NCBI GenBank assembly: GCA_040954595.2
Contig: CM082577.2
Location: 1,736,001 to 1,800,000 of the forward strand
Direction: 5' to 3'
DNA from: Balanoglossus misakiensis
Lineage: Eukaryota > Hemichordata
DNA: 64,000 nt
In this document: piece after piece, positions 37,601 through 50,200 of the stretch
Numbering within the stretch: position 1 is the first letter of the stretch
Layout: each line of letters begins with the position of its first letter
Notes under the pieces: model-generated
The model's input: the letters and a program-made list of their open reading frames with translations, nothing else
Told to the model about the DNA's origin: nothing
Databases searched by the model: none
Program-made: the position numbers and the translations under genes

Positions 37601-38928
37601 AATTGGTCATTTTTTGAAAAAAATCATGATGTATAACCCATGAAAAATGTTCAAAAAGGCCCAAAATATCAAAATCCGGCAAGTCGAAATTTGGTCATTT
37701 TTTGAAAAAATCATGATGTATAACCCATGAAAAATGTTCAAAAAGGCCCAAAATATCAAAATTCGGCAAGTCGAAAATTGGTCATTTTTTGAAAAAAATC
37801 ATGATGTATAACCCATGAAAAATGTTCAAAAAGGCCCAAAATATCAAAATCCGGCAAGTCGAAAATTGGTCATTTTTTGAAAAAATCATGATGTATAACC
37901 CATGAAAAATGTTCAAAAAGGCCCAAAATATCAAAATTCGGCAAGTCGAAAATTGGTCATTTTTTGAAAAAATCATGATGTATAACCCATGAAAAATGTT
38001 CAAAAAGGCCCAAAATATCAAAATTCGGCAAGTCGAAAATTGGTCATTTTTTGAAAAAATCATGATGTATAACCCATGAAAAATGTTCAAAAAGGCCCAA
38101 AATATCAAAATTCGGCAAGTCGAAAATTGGTCATTTTTTGAAAAAAATCATGATGTATAACCCATGAAAAATGTTCAAAAAGGCCCAAAATATCAAAATT
38201 CGGCAAGTCGAAAATTGGTCATTTTTTGAAAAAAATCATGATGTATAACCCATGAAAAATGTTCAAAAAGGCCCAAAATATCAAAATTCGGCAAGTCGAA
38301 AATTGGTCATTTTTTGAAAAAAATCATGATGTATAACCCATGAAAAAAGTTCAAAAAGGCCCAAAATATCAAAATTCGGTAAGTCGAAAATTGGTCATTT
38401 TTTGAAAAAATCATGATGTATAACCCATGAAAAATGTTCAAAAAGGCCCAAAATATCAAAATCCGGCAAGTCGAAAATTGGTCATTTTTTGAAAAAAATC
38501 ATGATGTATAACCCATGACAAATGTTCAAAATGGCCCAAAATATCAAAATTCGGCAAGTCGAAAATTGGTCATTTTTTGAAAAAATCATGATGTATAACC
38601 CATGAAAAATGTTCAAAAAGGCCCAAAATATCAAAATTCGGCAAGTCGAAAATTGGTCATTTTTTGAAAAAATCATGATGTATAACCCATGAAAAATGTT
38701 CAAAAAGGCCCAAAATATCAAAATTCGGCACGTCGAAAATTGGTCATTTTTTGAAAAAATCATGATGTATAACCCATGAAAAATGTTCAAAAAGGCCCAA
38801 AATATCAAAATCCGGCAAGTCGAAAATTGGTCATTTTTTGAAAAAATCATGATGTATAACCCATGAAAAATGTTCAAAATGGCCCAAAATATCAAAATTC
38901 GGCAAGTCGAAAATTGGTCATTTTTTGA
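34626..38928. repeat. Satellite array, about 49 units of 87/88 bp
   Basis: The unit contains aaaaaatcatgatgtataac, then ccatgaaaaatgttcaaaaa, ggcccaaaatatcaaaat, (c/t/g)cggcaagtcgaaaattgg and tcattttttg. I counted 49 copies of the atcatgatgtataac core. Units differ mainly in the A-run before TCATGAT (6, 7 or 8), in CCGG/TCGG/GCGG, and in GGCCC/GGTCC. The first seven or so units are the most variable (A8 and aaaataa forms), and a 12-bp partial duplication occurs at about 35228. Phased A and T tracts on both strands predict strongly curved DNA. On the minus strand the 87-bp units are open in one frame (29-residue repeat), broken wherever the unit is 88 bp; this is a by-product, not a gene. Two units (about 175 bp) equal a nucleosome repeat. 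The array lies between the convergent HEAT-repeat and FAM20 genes. Confidence 0.98.
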
Positions 38929-41229
38929 GCAAGTGCTTTGGCAACAACACGACTAACCCCCAAAATTTCAACATTTTAAATGTTCTGGTCTTCAGCCTCA
39001 ACAAGGAGAAATACAAAATGTCTTTAATTAACAATGGCCCTTCACATTATTCTTATAGACTGGAAAGTGAGAGGGGAAGAGCGCCTCCATTGGCAGATCT
39101 TGTCATTACAGTACATTGTACTTGGGTCATACTGCTTGTACAGTACCAGTCGTATAAGAGAATACGAAAAAGCCGTGAATATGATTAAAATAGCATTTTC
39201 GCAATTTATTTCCTCAATCAAAGAAATAAACATTTTGGCTTAAAATCTACAGCAAAAAAATCTTTAAAATTAGCCATTGAACGTCAAAGTAACATAACTA
39301 CGGACATTCTGAATTACGTCAGAGACACTCGAGCCAAAGGAAAAGAATATTCTCATGTCGAGAATGAAAAATTCTGATTGTCGAATGATTGCCCACAGCT
39401 AAATAAGCCGAAATTAAATTCCTGCCAGTCTCTTGTCCGAGTTACCATGGTTACACTACTTCGATGGGTTCAACAAAAGATATTCAGCACCTGTAATAAG
39501 TACTGTATTTAACGATATAATTCTCCGTCTGAAAAAAAAATATTTTCTTAAATTTGAAGTTTGTTCACTCCCAATTTCTAAACTCCGTCCCCCAAAGAAA
39601 CAAAATACAAAAATAGTGTCAATAAGTACGATATCATTATTGCCTCGAAAAGTAATATTCTTGTATTCCAAAGTTTATATATACCCCTCTAAATATAACC
39701 CTCCACATTTTTGTAAATGACGCTTCGCTCTGCTTAGCTTACTAATCCAAAATGATCACAGCGCAAAGATGTTTGAAGATATAACTGAAAAGGACGCCAT
39801 CACTTCAAGACGAGCCGCCCTCGTGGTTTCTGGGACGCGCTTTACTCTTCCGGAAGTATGCGTCTTGAAAATAAGTTTTTAAAAAATTGTCATTTTTTTT
39901 GGTCAAGTCAACTTTAGAGTTTTTTCTCTGAAAATTGAGATTAAAATTGGGGCCCACCGTGCACAATTTTGAAAGTGAGGACAAAATTGTCTCATGCAGG
40001 TTTGATAGGATTTTTTTTTCAAAATGGCCGCCAAGTTGACTCTGATGGAAAAAATCTGTCCCCAAGGCGCAAACAACTTTCGCAAAAAGCATCCCATGCC
40101 CTCTACGCTAGAAACCAAGGAAAAACAAACGTTTAGAAGCATTTATCTTGTTGTGCAGTGTTCACAGTTTAGCGACCCTCAATACACACGAGTCATGGAT
40201 TTTTATTCTATACTTCAGGCGAATAATGTAAAAATCGATCGATTTATATGTACACAACAGCACAATCGATTCAGAAATTTGCTATCGTGTTGTATTGTAC
40301 AGTTTATCCGGAAATTGTACAGCTTAAAAGTAATTAACACTGTCATCATTTTTATTGGAATTTGCAGAAGTACGAACCCCGAAAACGGAAACAGGAATAA
40401 TCGGGACATTTTGTCAATAAAGAGAGCTGCGCTCCTATTTCAAACGTACCAATAAAAATCACACGGTTTTCTTTTATACGACAGACAGTCTTCATACGCC
40501 TCAACAGGAACATTGTTCAGTGAAGGCTACAAAATAGTAAAATTTGTTTTTAAAGAAAACGACGGACAGGGACGATTTGATTAAAATTTGAGTGAGTTAA
40601 AAATCGCATTTCGAGCTGCATTAGATATTTCATAAGTTTTTATCGATTTTCGTCTCAACTAATGTCAGTCAGTGAGTTCACCGTGATTTGAGTTAATATT
40701 GATCCTGCAAAAGGAATAAAAGAGCTATTTTACAACTAGAATTTACATATCTTGTGACCGTGACGATGAACGCCGCCAAAGTACTGGTTGGAAACCCCAA
40801 TGAAAATACGCTGGGTCTCAATAAGAACATTGTGATTGGTTTACAAAACTCCACACAATGATATGCTAAAAACATTAACCAATCAGAACACACCTTTTGA
40901 TAACGAATGGCAAGTGCGTGTAGTTATTGGGACGAAAGTTACGATTGGTTATCAGCCACCCCCTCATGTGATATGATGAAAGGAATCAACCAATCAACAA
41001 TTATAAGACGTCTTTGAATATAGTCGACTGGTGCGCGCCAACGACCCCCATTGGTTCACGTTGAACTTCAGAAGTTACTATGAACCAAATCTAAAATCCC
41101 AAAGAAAATATCCCCCAAGTACATGATAAGATCTTGATGAACTTGTGCCATCAATTTGACATTGCACTAAAAAGAAACAAAAATAAGAACAGGTGATAAA
41201 AAAGTCGCGATATGCATTTTGTGAATTTT
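38929..41229. other. Spacer between satellite and FAM20 3' end
   Basis: No gene recognised. Short reading frames (for example about 40024-40455 plus) have no family features. The FAM20 3' UTR must lie in the right part. An AATAAA on the minus strand occurs near 40350, about 880 bp past the stop, but which signal is used is unclear. Several CCAAT words cluster at about 40840-41060 on the plus strand, without an associated gene. Confidence 0.4.
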
Positions 41230-44200
41230 TCACCAGAACCACGCCTCGTTGCTCGGCGAGGGTTCACGGTAATTCTGGATTAACGGCTCTGATTTTAAAA
41301 CAGCAAAAACTCCTTTTTGTTTGATGCAGTTATCAACCGTCTTCAGAATGATCGAGAGTCTCCTGTCAAGTGCATCAAAATGCGGTTCGAACAAGACGGG
41401 TGCAATCTTGTCGTAGTACATGGAGTCCCTCATGACGTCACCGAGTTTGTATCTGTCTGTCGCCAGGAGTTGCAGACGCTGGTACGTGGATTTCCGCATA
41501 CTGTGGAACAGAGACAGATGTTGGCGAATGTCAGTAAAAGTGGCATTCCAAAAGACCATTCTCATGTGGTACACGACAAACAAGACATGACCATCGTGTT
41601 AAACGGCACAAAAACTATACTTTTGTTAAACTCAGCACATATTCTAGATTCATACAAAGCTTGATTTGTACTTATCGGCTAGCAACCTGTCGCAATGAAC
41701 TGAAAATCACTAGTATTTTCTAACAAGACCAGAGAGTCCCAAGAGTCTCAGCTACATCTGATCAAATCAAAGAGTGTTGACGATGCATGTGAAAATTATT
41801 TTAAACACGTGATGGATGATTGATTATATTGGATATCTAATTTACTTACAGACAACAGTGAACTACTGGAATTAATATCGACATTTCATCGTGGGCATGT
41901 TTTCCAAACCTATGAAAAGAGAGAAACAATGAGTTGTGTAAGTATTTGATGAGGAAATCCTCATAAGCAGCTGTTTCGTCACACCTGGACGTATATCCGT
42001 GGAGCGGAAATAGATGGCTCTGGTTCGCGAGAATGTCACTCTGCATCTGGCCTATGTACATCCTACGTCATCGGCAACGAATTCTTCAACCATATTTACA
42101 AAGTATAGAAATATTATAAACGTTAAGACATAACATGGGAGTGCAACTTACGATCTGCCCTGGTCCAAGTGTAAGGGGTACGTAAAATTACCAAATTTGT
42201 CAAACGTTTCATAGTGGTGACGATCCATGTTTCCTGAAAAGAATGGTTAGAGTTTCAGTTGACGAAGAATGCATCGACAGGGTACTCTAAAAACAAAATT
42301 TTGACTGTGTGTGTGTGTGTGTCACAAAATAACGAATCACGAAACCACGCGCGTTTGCGACAAAACATGTTTGTGAACGGTACTGCTCAGTCTATTTTAT
42401 TCCATTAGCAATACCTATGAGAAAGTCGTACACAGACAGGTCCATCAGGTCGAGAAGACGACGACCGGAGTTGTAGGGATGCTTGGTTCGAACCACTTCA
42501 CAGTAATCGGGGTCGTCTTCCCATCTACAGAGAGAAACAGCAGTGATGGATTAATATCCATGCAATACAATCAACGGAATACTAGTACCTATGAACATCC
42601 TATTCATGCAAAAATATAGGCAAACAAACGTTGAAACTAACTCTAAAATCTCGGACAATGTTCACTGCTGAGTTTTTATTGTCTCCTGTAGAATGCAGCT
42701 AATTTTCACATTTCAAAAAAATCCAACGTTAAAAAATTGCCGTATGAACAATATGAATATATCCTTACATGGCTTTTCTGTGTTTGCTATATGATCGTCT
42801 CCATGGATGCCTCCATGTCTTCCTGGGCGCCATTTTGAATGGGGGAAGGTAGGCGGCGAAGGAGCCCTCGATCATATCGGGATGTCCGCAGACTGCCGTC
42901 TCAGTCTGACAGTAGTATGAACAGTGACCAACAAAACATAAATTGTTGGCTGAAACATTAAAAAAAAAGAAATCTGACAATCGAGAACTATAGAGAAAAT
43001 ACAGTTGTGTGCATTTTTTTGTATTTACAGTAAACGACAACACAGTGGCACTATAAGATGATTATTTCTCGAAGAGTTGTGACGTCATGCCGCGCATATA
43101 TATGTACAGAAATTTAGGAAAGATATTGGATATTGCTTTATACAATTTTTTTGCCATGGGAACACTTGACTCTGTTAGCACAGAGGTACAAAGTAAACAG
43201 AGTTGTCAGTACTAAATAGCCGTGCAATATATCTGACCATATTTCTCGATCCGTTTATAAAACTTGTCCATTAAAACTGACAAATATTGATCATTCTCCG
43301 GGACGTACGGTTAAATACATATGGTGAGCAATGAGTAAAAATCCTCTCAGCAGCTGTATAAAGTTTCAGCCAGTGAGTTGATGTAGTGCGATCATATAGT
43401 CGTGTAGAGATAGATATATGTGTGCGTATCTTTTTCTCACTCACCGGGAGAACGGAAGAATGACTTTCTGAGCGAAGAATCGGCGAGGTTGTAGATTTCC
43501 GTTGTCATGTTCAACCATCGGCCGGCCTGTGGGGGCGCCCTCCTGAAGTCCAGTATTCTGAATGAGAAAAGAAATGAGCCGATTTTATCTGAGATTTTAG
43601 GGAAAGCGCGTATTATTAAATCAGTTTTTCACAACACAGTTAATATGACAGTTTTCTTGACCGCTTATACCTGTCTACGTGAAAGGCTGCGATTTCCGCA
43701 TTGTGACGTTCGATGTCCGAGAAGTAGAAGTGGTCCGGTACGGTCTGGTATTCCCTGGGCACTCTGAAATACAAACGAGAGACGCAAGTTGATGAATAAA
43801 ATTTATTTATTTATTCGTTTGTTTATTCAATATTCTCAGCCCAGCAATGGGCTGAAGGGTACACCTACAGTCGAGACTGTGTCTTTCGAATTTCAGTTGC
43901 CCACTAACTCTCGATTCGACCACGTGGCACCCGAGTCCTCGACCGACCCATCATGTTTTTTCACTGGTAGTCCTGCGGTATCTCTTTCTGCGCAGTCACG
44001 CGATACGGATACAACGCAGGCGCACCCCTCTTCACGACCTATCTGATCACAAAAGACTTGCATGATTATTACCTGTGCCGAGTTTGATTTGCAGCTCGGA
44101 TCGATGATGACACGCGATTCTCTCACTCGAAAATCATGTACAAATTAACCCAGGCAATATGTTTTTGTTGATTGACGGGTAATTTCCCTGATGAGGATGC

Positions 44201-47200
44201 CGTTCGCCAGATGTTTCTGGAGAGGCTCATCAGGTCACAATTTAAATTAATTTAACTTTACAGAGTAAATAGATGTCCCGTGCGTGATTCCTTATGGTAG
44301 GCGGCCTACACTTGTTTTTGAGTTACCTTCAGTTGTCGGAGTTCTACTGCGTTAAGCATCGATATTTCTCAGTGTAAGGCGAGGTTGAAATCTGAAATGT
44401 CAGCGCTGCGGGAACACTCATCACATAACATCACTTTCCTGTGACACATTCAAGCATGCAGCCAAAGCACTTCATCAAGGTATCTAAAAGTTATAAATTA
44501 CATCCCGCCAGACTCAGGGGTTAATAACATGGCGGCCTAACAACAAGACTTCGGGAAAATATCAATCTCTTCTTGGCATACCGCTTCATTTTTTCCCCTT
44601 CTTTATGAATCACATTCTATGATAGAGTCCTATTTCAAATTACGGCACCAGAATCTTATCAGTGGCCTGCCAGCTCAGATAATATGTAGATATACGACCA
44701 CACGATTTGTATGGAAGTAAAAACCGCGGGTTATTTATTACGTCGTTATTTTTCTTCAAATGAAACGATGTTTCAGTTAAGGGAAATTTTGCCTTTGGGG
44801 TTGGTCTCGGAATTGCTCGCTTGATACACACAAGACGGCAAATTTCGGCGGGGAAGCTGTTAGCCAAAATTTAGGGCGCTCGCTTTGGGCACGCTATGAT
44901 AATATGATTTGGAAACGGAATTCGTTAGACTCCGAATGATTGGAGCGATGCTTGATAACATCATGATATTTACCAGTCGTTTCGAGTTCATTGCGCGTGA
45001 AACGGCGGCAATAACATGTCTCATAAAATGTTCCCGCGGTCTGATGAAGTCGGTTTTTCCCGTCGACCGCGCTTTAGTGTCGATCTGTAATCCAGCTAAA
45101 CGACAAATTTCGCTTCGCATTGATTTCAAGAAGTCATTCATCACTCCCGAGTTTGCGCCGAAATCTGTGACGTAATGCCGCCAGTTAGAAAGTGTTTGCC
45201 GCCGAATATCGGATACTCGGTTACAGGAAGTTTGATAAGGTATAAATAACGTTAAAGTCGTGAAGTTCGGTGGTTAAGGAAATTGGAGCATATAAAAATA
45301 CTCATTTCAATAAAACTCGACAAATTTTTAGGAACACGTCGTTAGAAAAAATATATCATGACCTACAGATTACATAAAATCTGAAAATATTAGCAGAGGT
45401 GAATGACATTCGTTTGGCGGCGAAAACTAGATAATTCCCAAGCTAATTTTTGCGATATCCCGTTCTCGTTAATTAGGGAAGCGGGAGGAATATGGGCCAC
45501 ATTTTCGAGTGTCCAAGTACTGTGTCGAGATGCTTGCTGACTATCAACAAAACGGATCGACCCTTTTCCGCAGCGATACCAGGTTGCCGACGCGCCGTTG
45601 AGATTTCTCAGCAAAATGCCAGGTGACTGACTTCCCAGCACGACTTGAAAGCACAATTTCTGCTAATTGATCCATTTCAGTCAATCTTACTCAACGCTCA
45701 AGTCTTCCCATCTCGGTAGAAACGCATTAAATTTAGCGGCTAAAAGCCAATTCCAACTTTCCCGGGGGCACGATTGGTAAATCGTCGACATTTTATCGGC
45801 TACAAGCAACTGATGGAACTTGGGAAGACATGTCTTCTCTGCAGCCTCGCGGGAAAACGTTGCCATGGAGATGACATCCAGTGCGCCCACGCGGGGCAGA
45901 TTCATCTCGCCGCGTTGCCAAACTTGGTCCAAACTCGTAAAAATTAAAGGTAATATATATCATGACGAACGAGTTTTTTCGGGGTTTTTTAAACGTGTCA
46001 TTCAGATTTGAATTTTAAAATTGTGCGTATAGAAATGGACATGAATATATAAATTTATATTAAAACGTTGTGATTTAAGATGGTGCAAAGTTTACAGCAC
46101 TCGTTAGCAAAATGGCCCCTGGAGATGCACTTATGAAACGGATGCGAGATATTTGAATATGTACTTTATAGATGGGAGCGATAAAAATACATGTTGAACA
46201 CTTGAAAGGTCTGTAAGGCAATTGTATTTGTTTAATATTAATTTGTAAACCCCCGCACATATGAACGATTTTACCCGCTGCGCTCTAAGCTCGTAAAACA
46301 AAGTTTCTTCGATGTTGAGGAATTAACTTCTGAAATTTACAGTAATTGTTTCAGGCCCGAGGGTGTAGACTAGTTCGCCTCCATGTTATTCCCATGCGGC
46401 GCAATGATCTAGTTTCTGTATTTAAGACTTCCGGCGTGTCACAACACTGAACGTTAAATTAATACGACTCGGCGCTTCATCGGTTACTAAGGCGCTTCTT
46501 GAAAAGTGTTTCATCATGTGAATTCCAAAAAAGCAGTGCTGGATATTAAAACGTCATATGTGGAAATGACATGTTGGAAATTTTTCTTCTGGCGAATTAG
46601 TGAAAAGACGAAATATGCTCTGATTTTTGGAGGGAAGAACTGCAGAAGCGATCGTAAAATGTGAATTATGTACTTACTTCCAGGGTTTGAAAAGTGCCTG
46701 TCCGCCATCGGTGTAATCTATTATTAGTTTGACCTGTGTACCGCCATTTTTCTCATCTGAAAAATGAACGAATATTACAGAATATAAAAAAAACAGAATA
46801 TGGCCAAGGAGCGCAACTGTAGAACAAAATAATCAGTCTTGGAAAGAAACCCATCTTTTTCTAATCGGAAGATCTGATACAACTACGGCTTAATGGGTAA
46901 ATGAAATTATCCCCAACTTAACGTTAAAATCTGTGAACTCATTAGACAGCGTTTGGCAGCGGCAAACATCTTGTCTTAGAATAAACCCATAACCCCCCTG
47001 CAGATGATTTCGTTCACCCCAAACCAAACGCCCCACTCATCCGAACGTTCCTAATAAGAGCATGAGAAGATTTACACTGTTACTTTCAACCGTGCCATTT
47101 TATTTTGCCGCGCCGCTTTAATTAAATTTCCTCTCCTGAAAAAAAATCATCGACAGGTCAAAGTTTCAACATTTATTTTATCTAATACTGGTGATAGATG

Positions 47201-50200
47201 TACGAGCGTTGTCGTTAATTGGTTACGTCACAGACCATATGAAGTTTTATTGATTTCAACCGCGCGCATAATTAATGGGCAGAATACATCCATACGTTAA
47301 TATTAACGAACTTAACTTAATTTGACAATGATTGGCGCTGCCTAAAGTAGATTACATTTTTATGCCAAAACGAATGTTCGTCAGCATATTCCCCTCTACG
47401 CTCAAGATGCACGAACACACGCGCACACATGCGCACGTGTTGGCGCTGGATGCAGTCAATGACATTTAGATGCCTTAAAAGTCGTGAATGCCACTCGTCT
47501 GCGTCAAAAGAAAGAATCGCGTGCAGCAAATCGTTCTCGGCGAAACAATGTTAACCGTCAGGTATTTACCGTAACGAACCACAAATTACTTGGCACTGAG
47601 ATTTCGCACTGTCGTTATCTTGCAATCAAAATATCAAAGCATGGGCGGGAGGAAGATTAAAATCGTTGCCACGGCGACACGTGGAAAAGGAAGGTGGTGC
47701 GGTGATCACGGGGTTGGGGGGGGGGGGTATGGTAATGCCCACACAGTGTCGACGAAGCTCGCTGCGCAAAGATTCACGAGGATACTGCATCGCGTTTCGG
47801 TTTTTGAGCGCATTTTTCGCTGGTTGGAGGGGATCGTAAACCAATAACCCAGAATTGAAAGCGTTTGACAAATTGATTTATTGTGTGTGACTTGTTTTGT
47901 GCACGCATTAATAGCTGATAATAGCAAATTAATCCCAAATAATACCGACAGATGTTACAGGGTTCGCCTACGACGCCTTTAAATGTTTAAAAAAACTTTG
48001 GTTGAGGCTCCAAATCAATAACACAGTAACAACATATGGATTCTAAATTGGTGCTTATTGATTACACCTATTTTGAAAAACCACGTCAATTTTCAAAACG
48101 TCGTCGTACATTTTACCACGCCATTCTACGAAAATAATTGATTTCGTTTATCCAGGACTGGAAAAAATCATCAAACTCAAGATTTAAGTAAAATTGATAT
48201 ACATGTACAATGTTTTGTGTGGAATACTTCGGAAAAATAAGCCTATGAGCTTATAGTCTTCTAAATGTAATTAATAAGGTTAAACGATGAAATCGAAAAA
48301 CATAAGTAGCCGTTTACTGATTCTTCTCCGCTCCGAGCCGACGAGCCGAGTCCTTTCTTCGGCGGTTTTGATACAAGTAGGTTCCGGTTACCCTTTGAAA
48401 GCGCTCTCTCGATAGCCGTCGTCTCCGTTACCCTTTCCTTGCAATTTCGCTCTATATCGGTAATCACGCTCCCTCGGGAAGAATTACTGGAGGTTTTTCA
48501 TTGTCGGCCAATCTCGCTGATGCTGACCTATCACGGCGGCTTGCGCGTTCCGTTACCTCCAGTTTCCACATTAATAGGAACGTTGAAGATGGCGTATCGA
48601 TTGGGGTATTTTCAATGCGAAATACGGTTTGATATTTCAGAGATTTTCTTTACAGATATATGAATATCTTTTCCAGAAGTAATACGAGTTGATTTTCATT
48701 TTATCAGATATATAAACATATTTTTATAAGAATAATATTCTTGATGAAAAATAAAAGATAACTGGCCTAATACGACAGCACGAACAGATTTAGCTTCTAT
48801 GCTCACGTGGAGCTAAAGCCCTTTTCGAGGCTATCATTTTGTCGATGGCTAGATTAGCTCTCATGTGAGAGTGGTTGGACGCTGACACGCGGCGCCACAT
48901 TAATCAACCACATGTTATACAGCATTAGAGACACGTGTAAAATTAATCTTTCTCTCTGAACATCCATTTCCACAAGGCACCGATGGATGATGATTGCAAC
49001 AAAACTTAGTCAAGTAACTATACTTGTAGTTTTTACACTTTCGAAAGGGCGCATGCGCTCGACTCTCATCTATACGTGTACATTTCAATTCCGGTATTGC
49101 GTGTTAAAGTACACGCCCGTCTTGTACAACCATCGGGATAGTCGAAAATTACCGGTCTACATAGACTGACCTTCCGCTCATGAAACACTCGCAATTTAAT
49201 CTCCTCTCCAATTTGCTCTTATCACGCGATGTTTTCCGCGCCACAATGCGAAAAACCAAGATCATAATTCACCCCTTTCGCTCGCAAAGCGTTCGATAAA
49301 TCAGTTTTGCCGGGCTGTAATTGAGCGTGAGAAGTCAAATAATTCAATCTTGGGCGACTTGTCAATTTGGATAACTAGTTTTCGAGCTCTGAGGCACTTG
49401 ACAAAAATCAAAGATTATCACAACCACTTGAAACCAAATCAATTCATTAATATCCTGACTGCGTGTAAAACCCGCCAATTCGCAAATTGATCGCTAATTT
49501 TGAAGTAATTTGTTTAACATCAAAATTCCCTCCGAAAGGAATGTTAAGGTTACTAGCAGCTCTGGCATTTCTTCCGCGTCGATTGCGCAACGGAAGTTTT
49601 GAAAACATCCCAACACAAGAAAGTCTCGGCGATATAGAAACCTTAGTATGTCTGGCTGGTTTCTTCGAAGTGCGAATATTGTGGTTTTATTGTACAATGT
49701 AGATCGGGTGCATTATAACTCACCGACTTCGGCTAACTCCATATTGGCCAGGTCGTCCAGCAGTACAGGTATATAGGGCGAATTGTGCTCGTACAGCGCG
49801 TATCTCGTAATTCCATTCTGAAACCGTTCCCAGGCCGGGACTTTACGGCTGCAGGGAAAGAGAGAGAAGGGGAAAAAGCAAAGTAATTTAATTGAATTTT
49901 TACGATAACATCAAACGTGAACAACTTCTCGTTTCCGATGAGATAAAAAGGTAAAGCAGGTTCGTTGCATCTAAACGGATGGCGGGAGAAAGTAAATGAC
50001 GCTGAGCTTAATGAACACGCAATCTGAAGCGGGCTAAACCGAGCGTGACTGACCGCAACTCTGCTAAGGATGTTTGAGTTTCCGGCAATTTGGGAGGAAA
50101 TGTGAATAACATATTGAATAAATGATGAATGTGTAAATATCATCATCACAATACTACCCCATTGCTCTGAAAGACATCCACTTATATCGATGCCGGATTT

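Noticed and set aside
34681-38895. Minus-strand reading frames with a 29-residue hydrophobic repeat (FWAFLNIFHGLYIMIF)
   Set aside because: They are by-products of the 87-bp satellite unit lacking a stop in one frame. They break wherever a unit is 88 bp and have no promoter, splice sites or codon-level conservation.
34626-38928. CRISPR-like array
   Set aside because: Units are contiguous with no unique spacers, and the genome is animal.
40024-40455. 143-residue plus-strand reading frame between the satellite and FAM20
   Set aside because: No recognisable motif, AT-rich composition like the flanks, and no splice or promoter support.
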